A stretch of 56,988 nucleotides of DNA from an uncultured Elusimicrobiales bacterium (lineage in GTDB: Bacteria; Elusimicrobiota; Elusimicrobia; Elusimicrobiales; Elusimicrobiaceae). The stretch is from NCBI GenBank assembly GCA_944324095.1, contig CALUUY010000003.1:1-56988 (forward strand), given 5' to 3'. Below the pieces are notes generated by a model. That model was given only the letters and a program-made list of their open reading frames with translations. It was not told the DNA's origin and did no database searches. Both the position numbers and the translations under genes were made by a program. Shown here piece after piece: positions 50,714 to 56,988 of the stretch. Each line of letters begins with the position of its first letter. Within the stretch, counting starts at the first letter, position 1.

Positions 50714-51628
50714 ATGTCTATTGCCAACAATATTGCTGAACTAATAGGAAACACCCCTTTACTGCATATTACCAAACTAAACCCGGGCCCGGGGCGCCTC
50801 TATGCCAAGCTGGAAATGTTTAACCCGTACAGCATTAAAGACCGCGCCGCTAAAAATATGCTGGACGAAGCCGAAAAAACCGGCCAACTAAAACCGGGTG
50901 GCCTCATTGTGGAACCCACCAGCGGAAACACGGGTATTGCCTTGGCTTTTTTGGCAGCCGTGCGGGGTTATACCATTACACTTACTATGCCAGAAAATAT
51001 GAGCCCTGAACGCATCAAACTGCTTAAAGCGCTGGGGGCCCAAATTATACTCACCCCTGCCCAAAAAGGGATGAAAGGCGCTATTGAAGAAGCGCAAAAA
51101 ATCATTTCCCAAACGCCGGGTGCTTTTATGCCCGCCCAGTTTGACAACCCCGCCAACGCCCAAGCCCACCGTCAAACCGCACAGGAAATTTTGGCTGATT
51201 TGGACGGAAAGGTGGACATCTTTATCAGTGCCGTAGGCACAGGCGGCACCTTGACCGGCACCGCCGAAGAATTAAAAAAACATTGCCCCCATTTACACAC
51301 CATAGCCGTAGAACCGGCCGACAGCCCCGTCCTCTCCGGCGGAGAAGCCGGCCCGCACAAATTGCAAGGCATCGGGGCAGGGTTTATCCCTAAAATTTTA
51401 AATACAAAGCTAATAGACGAAATCATCCCCGTTACCGCGCAAAACGCCGGCAAAACCGCCCGCGCATTAGCCAAAAAAGAAGGCGTATTGGCGGGCATTA
51501 GCTCCGGAGCGGCGCTATGGGCGGCGTTACAGGTAGCGGCACGCACTGAAAATAAAGACAAAAACATCGTGGTCATTTTTCCGGATACGGGTGAAAGATA
51601 CCTAAGCACGTGGGAGTTTGAAGAATGA
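50714..51628 (+). CDS. cysK: Cysteine synthase (O-acetylserine sulfhydrylase)
   Basis: A 304-residue PLP enzyme joining sulfide and O-acetylserine. NIAELIGNTPLL, the PLP Lys in NPYSIKDRAAKNM, EPTSGNTGIALAF, the phosphate-binding GTGGTLTG and GISSGAALWAA are all present. Start 50714 has AAGGAG upstream and gives the standard N-terminus; the longer frame is rejected. Its last four bases overlap the start of the next gene. Confidence 0.94.
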   Translation: MSIANNIAELIGNTPLLHITKLNPGPGRLYAKLEMFNPYSIKDRAAKNMLDEAEKTGQLKPGGLIVEPTSGNTGIALAFLAAVRGYTITLTMPENMSPERIKLLKALGAQIILTPAQKGMKGAIEEAQKIISQTPGAFMPAQFDNPANAQAHRQTAQEILADLDGKVDIFISAVGTGGTLTGTAEELKKHCPHLHTIAVEPADSPVLSGGEAGPHKLQGIGAGFIPKILNTKLIDEIIPVTAQNAGKTARALAKKEGVLAGISSGAALWAALQVAARTENKDKNIVVIFPDTGERYLSTWEFEE

Positions 51629-52470
51629 GAACCATTACAGGGCTAGTGTGTTTCTTATTAGCCGCAGGAGCTGTCGCCCAGGCAGCCGAGCAGGACGTAA
51701 TTGTTATAGAGATGGACGGAAACAATTTTAAGTCTTCCTCCACTCAGCCCAGTGTATCCGTTTGGCAAAATTCCGCTAAAGAGTTAAACAAACATTTTAA
51801 GGGCAAAACCCTCTCCCAAGTGCTTACCGCCGCCACCAGTGTGCCCAGCATACAAGATACTTTAACCGCTCAAGACGGGCGCCAATACATTCTGCTGCGC
51901 TACGGGGACGAGGACAATTTTCGCAAACTGTTGTTTCACGCGTCGGAGCCGTCCTTCTTCTTAGCGGCCGCGGCCACCGTGCCCGAAGTTTTAGCCCTTC
52001 AAAAAAAATACAAACTGGATTTAACCGTTACTCAAAACGCCTTTGAAGCGGCCTACCCGCAAGCCACCTTTTTAAACGTAAGCGATTTGGCTCACAACAC
52101 AACCCAGGCTGTTTTTCAATTACAGCAAAACCCCAAGAAGCCGCTCTACACCTATTATGTATTTGAAGAGGAACAATTAACCCATACATTTTATGATGAC
52201 GCCTCTTACAATGACTATTTAAAACAACTCTCTGACGCGAACAAAGCCTATACTCAACAACAGCAGGCTAAACGCCAAGCCGAAGAAGCCGCCCGCCAAA
52301 AAGCCAAACAAGAAGAGGAAGAACAAAAACGCCGCGAAGCCGCCAAATGGCAACGTGCTTTGGTGGAAGGCGGCACCACCGAGCAATACCTCTACGGCCC
52401 GCGTTTAATTAAAGGCCCCGCCTTGGAACGCCGCAAGAAACAACAGGAAGAACAAAAATCCAACAAATAG
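51625..52470 (+). CDS. Unknown exported protein with a charged helical C-terminus
   Basis: A 281-residue protein with a signal peptide (MRTITGLVCFLLAAGAVAQA). The middle (about 25-190) has no family I recognise. From about residue 200 it becomes a Lys/Glu/Gln/Arg-rich helix (QQQAKRQAEEAARQKAKQEE) like a coiled coil, ending in a basic tail. It overlaps cysK by 4 nt (ATGA), so it is co-translated. A structural or periplasmic scaffold role is possible; no link to cysteine synthesis is evident. Confidence 0.78.
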   Translation: MRTITGLVCFLLAAGAVAQAAEQDVIVIEMDGNNFKSSSTQPSVSVWQNSAKELNKHFKGKTLSQVLTAATSVPSIQDTLTAQDGRQYILLRYGDEDNFRKLLFHASEPSFFLAAAATVPEVLALQKKYKLDLTVTQNAFEAAYPQATFLNVSDLAHNTTQAVFQLQQNPKKPLYTYYVFEEEQLTHTFYDDASYNDYLKQLSDANKAYTQQQQAKRQAEEAARQKAKQEEEEQKRREAAKWQRALVEGGTTEQYLYGPRLIKGPALERRKKQQEEQKSNK

Positions 52471-52548
52471 GTGGCTTTTGATTACCGGCATTACCGCGTA
52501 ACTATTTTTTTTGCGTACTAAACCCGGCGTTTTTCCTATAATGAGGAT

Positions 52549-53982
52549 ATGGACACAGTAACCCTTTCTTCATTTGGTATAGCCGGTGCGCTGTACATCT
52601 GTTTACAAATCAGCGTTACCATACACATTTTATTGCATAAGGACGAAGTCCCCAGCGCCATTGGCTGGATGGGGCTGATTTGGCTGGCCCCTTTATTGGG
52701 GACGGTTATGTATGTGTTATTAGGCATTAACCGCATTCACCGCAAAGCACTGTCTTTGCGTAACAGCGGGCCCAATATGCTCACGTCATCGGCCCAAATA
52801 ACCGATGAAGAAAAAAAACAAATTCCCCCTTCTTTTATCCAGCTTTTACGCTTAGGGCACAAAGTACACCCGCAAAATTTTTCCACCGGCAACCAAATCA
52901 CGCCTTACATCAACGGAGACAATGCCTACCCGGAAATGTGCCGCCTTATTTCTTCCGCCCGTAAAGAAGTGCTTATCTCCAGCTATATTTTTAATAATGA
53001 CCCCGCCGGGCAAATGATTTTATCCGCCGCACAAAAAGCGGTAAAAAACGGAGCCAAAGTAAAAATTTTGGTGGACGGAGTAGGGTTAAATTACTCCAAA
53101 CCCAATTTGGCGCAAGCCGTCAAAAAATTAAAAGGCATAGAGTTTAGCGTTTTTTTACCGTCCAAAAGCCCGGTTACCTTGCCGTTTCTCAACCTGCGCA
53201 ACCATCGTAAAATGATGATTATTGACGGGAAAGAAGCGTTTTTTGGCGGCATGAACATCGCCCAAGGCAATTTGGTGGCCCAACACCCCCAAGACCCTAT
53301 ACAAGACGTTACCTTTAAAGTGCAAGGCCCGGTGGTAGAACAAATGCTGCGGGTATTTGAAGAAGATTGGATTTTTTCCGGCAAAAAACATTTTATTCCT
53401 TTCACCGCCCCTAAGGGGACGCCCCTTCCGGGCAATACGCCCGCACGCATTATACCGGACGGGCCCGATAATGATTTTGGCAAAATAAAAACTTTAATTA
53501 TGGGTGCCTTGGTATGCGCCCAAAAATCCATACACATTGTAACGCCTTATTTTTTGCCAGAACGAGACGTCTTAAACGCGCTGGAGCTTGCCAGTATGCG
53601 CGGGGTACACGTGGACATTATTTTACCGGTCAAAAGTAATATTTTTGGTATGGACTGGGCGATGCAGGCCAACTTTGCGCGCTTGCTTAAAAAGGGTGTC
53701 AAAATCTATCAAACCCCTGCCCCGTTTGACCACAGCAAACTGCTGGTGGTGGACGACGCCTGGACGTTTGCCGGCTCGGCCAATTGGGACGTGCGCAGCT
53801 TTAGGCTCAACTTTGAATGTAACATAGAATGCCTGGGGCAGCGCACTGCCGTACAAGTGCTTAAAATCATACACGCCAAAAAACAAGCCGCCCGCGCAGT
53901 GGTGTTTAACCCGCATCAAAAAACATCGTTCTTGGCGTTAATAAGAAACAACGCTTTTAAACTGCTTACCCCTTATTATTAA
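52549..53982 (+). CDS. cls: Cardiolipin synthase (phospholipase D family)
   Basis: A 477-residue membrane enzyme: two N-terminal helices (PLDc_N region, with GWMGLIWLAPLLGTVMYVLLG), then two HKD phosphodiesterase motifs, HRKMMIIDGKEAFFGGMN and HSKLLVVDDAWTFAGSANWD. It condenses phosphatidylglycerol to cardiolipin. The EEP-fold gene follows 2 nt downstream, so the two are probably co-transcribed. Confidence 0.92.
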   Translation: MDTVTLSSFGIAGALYICLQISVTIHILLHKDEVPSAIGWMGLIWLAPLLGTVMYVLLGINRIHRKALSLRNSGPNMLTSSAQITDEEKKQIPPSFIQLLRLGHKVHPQNFSTGNQITPYINGDNAYPEMCRLISSARKEVLISSYIFNNDPAGQMILSAAQKAVKNGAKVKILVDGVGLNYSKPNLAQAVKKLKGIEFSVFLPSKSPVTLPFLNLRNHRKMMIIDGKEAFFGGMNIAQGNLVAQHPQDPIQDVTFKVQGPVVEQMLRVFEEDWIFSGKKHFIPFTAPKGTPLPGNTPARIIPDGPDNDFGKIKTLIMGALVCAQKSIHIVTPYFLPERDVLNALELASMRGVHVDIILPVKSNIFGMDWAMQANFARLLKKGVKIYQTPAPFDHSKLLVVDDAWTFAGSANWDVRSFRLNFECNIECLGQRTAVQVLKIIHAKKQAARAVVFNPHQKTSFLALIRNNAFKLLTPYY

Positions 53983-53984
53983 TT

Positions 53985-54725
53985 ATGTTTTACAAAAAAC
54001 CCGCCAAAGACCACATCTTGCTTTGCAAAGGGCACGCCCAGCTGGCCCGTTTGCCAAAGCGCTTTTCGTTATGTGTATGGAACTTGCATAAATGCAAAGA
54101 TACAGGCTGGCGGGAAGAGTTTGCCCTTCATTGCAAACAAAGCGATTTATTCTTAACGCAAGAGGCTATGTTCCTGCCCAGCCAAGAGGACTGTTTTGCT
54201 AACTGTGGGCTGGAATGGACGGCCGCTGTAAGTTTTTTTTCTTTCTTGCGCCACGCTCCCATAGGGGTAGCCACCGGCAGCCGGGCGCCGGCCCTGCGGG
54301 CGGATTACCGCGCCAATGTGTATGAGCCCTTTTTAAAAACCCCTAAAATGACCCTTTGCACCGTCTATCCTACCGAGAGAGGGCCCTTGCTGGTGGTTAA
54401 CTTACACGCCATTAATTTTACGGGACACAAACCGTTTAGCCTCAATATGGCTTCTGCCGCGCAACTGTTGGAAGGGTTTGACGGCCCTGCCCTGGTAGCG
54501 GGGGATTTTAACGTGTGGAATAAGCACCGCTTACAGCTGATGCGCCAAACAGCCTCCCAATTACAACTAACCGAAATGGTTTTTGAACCGGATAACCGCT
54601 CCCGTTTTTTTGGCCAGAAATTGGATTTTGTATTCACCCGCGGGTTAAAATTGCTGCAAGCACAGGCAACGCCGTCACACGCGTCCGACCATAACCCTCT
54701 AAGTGCTGTATTAGAACTGCAATAA
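53985..54725 (+). CDS. Endonuclease/exonuclease/phosphatase (EEP) family protein
   Basis: A 246-residue protein with the EEP landmarks in order: CVWNLHK, LTQEAMF (Glu metal ligand), VVNLHAINF, VAGDFNVWNKHR (GDxN), LDFVFTRG and SDHNPLSAVLEL (SDH). The family includes DNases, sphingomyelinases and phosphatases. Linkage to cardiolipin synthase hints at a phospholipid substrate but does not show it. No signal peptide is clear. Confidence 0.87.
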   Translation: MFYKKPAKDHILLCKGHAQLARLPKRFSLCVWNLHKCKDTGWREEFALHCKQSDLFLTQEAMFLPSQEDCFANCGLEWTAAVSFFSFLRHAPIGVATGSRAPALRADYRANVYEPFLKTPKMTLCTVYPTERGPLLVVNLHAINFTGHKPFSLNMASAAQLLEGFDGPALVAGDFNVWNKHRLQLMRQTASQLQLTEMVFEPDNRSRFFGQKLDFVFTRGLKLLQAQATPSHASDHNPLSAVLELQ

Positions 54726-54780
54726 GCGCTACTCCAAATATGCTAAAATATAAAAAATAGCTTATTTTTACGAAACAATT

Positions 54781-56262
54781 ATGAACATATCAGACAATAA
54801 AGCCGTATTTTTTAAACGCCGGGCCTTGCGTGAAGTAATAGAGGCCTTTGACCGGGGCGAACTGGAAACCAGTGCGTTTCGTATTCCTTTTAAAGTCATT
54901 CCGCCGGATTCCAAATCCGCCGTGCGCTGCTGTATTTATAAAGAACGGGCCGTATTCCGCGCCCGCACTTTGGCGGCGCTGGGCGGCAGTGTGGAGCAGG
55001 ACGATGAGGCCACTTCTTTAAACGAATACGCCAAACAAGCCCTTTTACGTAAAGACATTCCCTCCACTCCGCTTACGGTAATGGATATTGCCTGCAAAGG
55101 CTGTGTAAAAGCGCGCCACATCGTAACCGAAGCCTGCCAAGGCTGTTTGGCCCGTCCGTGCCATCAGGCCTGCAAATTTGGAGCCATCTCTTTTGAAAAC
55201 GGCCGCTCTAAAATTGACCCGGATAAATGCAAAAACTGCGGTCAATGTAAAGAAGCTTGCCCGTATAATGCTATCACCTATGTGCCCGTTCCGTGCGAGC
55301 AATCCTGCCCGGTAAACGCCATTCACAAAGGGGAAAACGGATTTGCCGAAATTGATTTTGATAAGTGTATCTCCTGCGGGCACTGTATGGACGCCTGCCC
55401 CTTTGGCGCCATTATGGAACGCAGCCAATTAATTGACATTTTAAGCACCATCAAAAGCGGCAAAAAAGTGTGCGCGATGATTGCCCCCTCTATTGTGGGT
55501 CAGTTTGATTGCACGCTCCCGCAGTTGATGACCGCCATCAAAAAAGCCGGGTTCACCAAAGTGACCGAAGTTGCCTTGGGCGCCGATGTTACCACCGCCC
55601 ACGAAGCGGCCGAACTGATAGAACGCTTGGAACGTGGGGACAAATTTATGACCACGTCCTGCTGCTCTGCCTGGATACAAGCGGTTAAAAAACACCTGCC
55701 GGCCTTAAAACCTTTTGTGTCCGACACGTTGACCCCGATGGCCTACACCGCTGAAATTGAAAAGAAAAACGGCTTTACCACCGTATTTGTAGGGCCGTGT
55801 GTGTCTAAACGCGTAGAAGCGGCCGATAACCAGAATATAGACTATGTAATGACTTACGAAGAACTGGGCGCTATGCTGGATGCTAAAGGCATTAACCCGG
55901 CCGAATGCGAAGACACTCCCTTAGACCCCACCATTTCAGCCGAAGGCCGCTACTACGGCGTTACCGGCGGGGTAGCCCAAGCGGTGGAAAATGCATTGCC
56001 CGGGCGCACCATTAAAAAAATGGCCATCAACGGGTTGGACAAAAAAGCTATGCTTATGTTACAGGCTTATGCCAAAGGGATTGGCGACTTCCAACTGTTG
56101 GAAGTAATGAGCTGCAAAGGCGGCTGTATTGGCGGCCCCTGCACAATGAAAAAACAAGCCCAGGTAATTAAGCCCATTAAAGACCTGGTGGCGCAAAGCC
56201 CCAAAGTAAAACCGGCCGTTTTGCACGAAAGCAAAAAACCGGAAGAAAAAGAAAGCAAATAA
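54781..56262 (+). CDS. Monomeric [FeFe] hydrogenase-like protein with ferredoxin domains
   Basis: A 493-residue protein. The N-terminal half carries Cys-rich Fe-S domains: CKGCVKARH, CQGCLARPCHQAC, CKNCGQCKEACP, then CEQSCP and CISCGHCMDACP. The C-terminal half has the H-cluster motifs: L1 TSCCSAW, L2 GPCVSKRVEA and L3 MSCKGGCIGGPC. The usual Pro in L1 (TSCCP) and Met in L2 (MPC) are replaced, as in divergent [FeFe] groups (B-type). It could evolve or oxidise H2, or be a sensor. No HydEFG maturases lie in the window. Monocistronic with a strong terminator. Confidence 0.88.
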   Translation: MNISDNKAVFFKRRALREVIEAFDRGELETSAFRIPFKVIPPDSKSAVRCCIYKERAVFRARTLAALGGSVEQDDEATSLNEYAKQALLRKDIPSTPLTVMDIACKGCVKARHIVTEACQGCLARPCHQACKFGAISFENGRSKIDPDKCKNCGQCKEACPYNAITYVPVPCEQSCPVNAIHKGENGFAEIDFDKCISCGHCMDACPFGAIMERSQLIDILSTIKSGKKVCAMIAPSIVGQFDCTLPQLMTAIKKAGFTKVTEVALGADVTTAHEAAELIERLERGDKFMTTSCCSAWIQAVKKHLPALKPFVSDTLTPMAYTAEIEKKNGFTTVFVGPCVSKRVEAADNQNIDYVMTYEELGAMLDAKGINPAECEDTPLDPTISAEGRYYGVTGGVAQAVENALPGRTIKKMAINGLDKKAMLMLQAYAKGIGDFQLLEVMSCKGGCIGGPCTMKKQAQVIKPIKDLVAQSPKVKPAVLHESKKPEEKESK

Positions 56263-56281
56263 GCTTGTCTTATAAAATACA

Positions 56282-56310
56282 AAACCCCCGCTTTTAATAA
56301 GCGGGGGTTT
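56282..56310 (+). terminator. Terminator after the hydrogenase gene
   Basis: 12-bp stem AAACCCCCGCTT / AAGCGGGGGTTT with a 5-nt loop; strong and symmetric, so it may also work on the opposite strand. Confidence 0.85.
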
Positions 56311-56465
56311 ATTGTTTTAGCAAAAACAAGTGATAAAAATCTGCACGATGTCAGTTCCTGTATTTCATCTATATTGCGTTCTTGTGTATTATTAAAGGGT
56401 CTGAATATTTCCAAAGTCGTTCTTGAACAGCTCCTAAATGAAAAGAGTTCAAACGCCTGTATTAT

Positions 56466-56984
56466 CTACTCCACCCAGCAAGGATAACTGCTAGACACAC
56501 AGGGAAGATTTTGGCTGGAAGAAGCCCCAGTCACAGCTTTACAGAATCTTGCAATATCTGCATCTGAACTACCATCTGCAGAACAGGCACGCTTGCCATT
56601 CATAAGGGTCAGAAAATAAGTTTTATTTTTATATTTCCCTACAGCAACAATGTGCCCTATGATCTGTGAGGGAGAATAAAGACTATTTATCTGCATATAA
56701 GTAAAATTTTTAGTAGAAATTTGGTACGCGCCCCCTATAGATCCAACCCTCGAATTAGGATCTGCTTTTAATTCAACAGACAGCTCGTCAAAAGGATAAA
56801 GCTTTCCTGTTGTCCCCATCTCCATATTACGTACGGCTAAGGCATTTTCCAATGATTTTAAATTCGCCCAAGCCTCCGCCGTGCGAGATTTCTCCACTGC
56901 TATTTCATATTGCGGCAAAGCTACACTGGCTAATATACCTATAATTAAAACCACTACTAAAAGTTAAATAAGCGTAAAACCCTT
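56466..56984 (-). pseudogene. Type IV pilin with a nonsense codon at the conserved Glu5
   Basis: On the minus strand the N-terminus reads KGFTLI*LLVVVLIIGILASVALPQY: the codon for the invariant Glu5 is TAA (plus 56964-56966) where GAA is expected. After it the frame is open for the full globular domain (EKSRTAEAWANLKSLENALAV) and C-terminal Cys pair (NLPCVSSSYPCWVE), ending at 56466. A single G-to-T change explains the stop. The start of the leader peptide lies past the right edge. An alternative GTG start inside the helix would make a protein without its signal, so it is probably a recent pseudogene or a base-call error. Confidence 0.8.
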
Positions 56985-56988
56985 TACT

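Noticed and set aside
56310-56465. Possible gene or RNA between the hydrogenase terminator and the broken pilin
   Set aside because: No frame with a start and ribosome-binding site, and no tRNA-like or other recognisable fold by eye.

Overview
The window looks like a chromosomal segment of a Gram-negative anaerobe, most probably a gut-associated member of the Elusimicrobiota. The clues are type IV pilin/pseudopilin genes with the KGFTLIELLVVVLIIGILAS start, an RND efflux operon with outer-membrane lipoprotein, a monomeric [FeFe] hydrogenase-like protein, a Re-citrate-synthase-like route to 2-oxoglutarate and an exported bile-salt-hydrolase-like amidase. The phylum call rests on recalled family patterns and was not searched.

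Positions 1 to about 12,500 are an AT-rich accessory island, clearly different in base use from the rest. It is bounded by two diverged direct copies of about 245 bp (about 177-424 and 11366-11616). The right copy is the 3' end of a 5'-truncated large serine recombinase gene; the left copy is a decayed relic of the same tail. Between them lie: an unknown membrane/coiled-coil protein; a five-gene cluster made of a 45-residue peptide, three radical SAM/SPASM proteins and one A-PCP-epimerase/condensation-like protein; the remnant of a MATE exporter; and an AIPR-family (abortive infection) protein with a nuclease-like N-terminus. The peptide/radical SAM/adenylation cluster is the best candidate for an undescribed system: it reads as a ribosomal peptide pathway with a non-ribosomal-peptide-type activation module.

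From 12,500 onward the DNA is ordinary, densely packed chromosome. 12.5-17.5 kb: two divergent ChaN/TIKI-like exported proteins, a pilin and an arylsulfate sulfotransferase. 17.5-20.3 kb: an arsR-permease-thioredoxin operon and the Ntn-hydrolase amidase. 20.4-24.5 kb: a four-gene operon for acetyl-CoA plus oxaloacetate to 2-oxoglutarate. 24.6-27.3 kb: a membrane receptor with degenerate GGDEF and EAL domains plus a small partner. 27.4-34.3 kb: phosphopentomutase, an ECF sigma / Cys-rich membrane protein / thioredoxin-CcdA operon, a flavoprotein and glutamine-dependent NAD synthetase. 34.3-38.3 kb: csoR and a copA gene fused in frame to copZ, with a CsoR-like operator, then a third ChaN/TIKI paralogue. 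38.4-43.9 kb: a CNNM/CBS protein, a HAD hydrolase, purB-purA (short-form PurA) and an ankyrin protein. 43.9-50 kb: a tripartite RND pump. 50-56.3 kb: acetyltransferase, cysteine synthase, an unknown exported protein, cardiolipin synthase, an EEP-fold protein and the [FeFe] hydrogenase-like protein. The window ends in a second pilin whose conserved Glu5 codon is a TAA stop.

No rRNA, tRNA or CRISPR array was recognised by eye.
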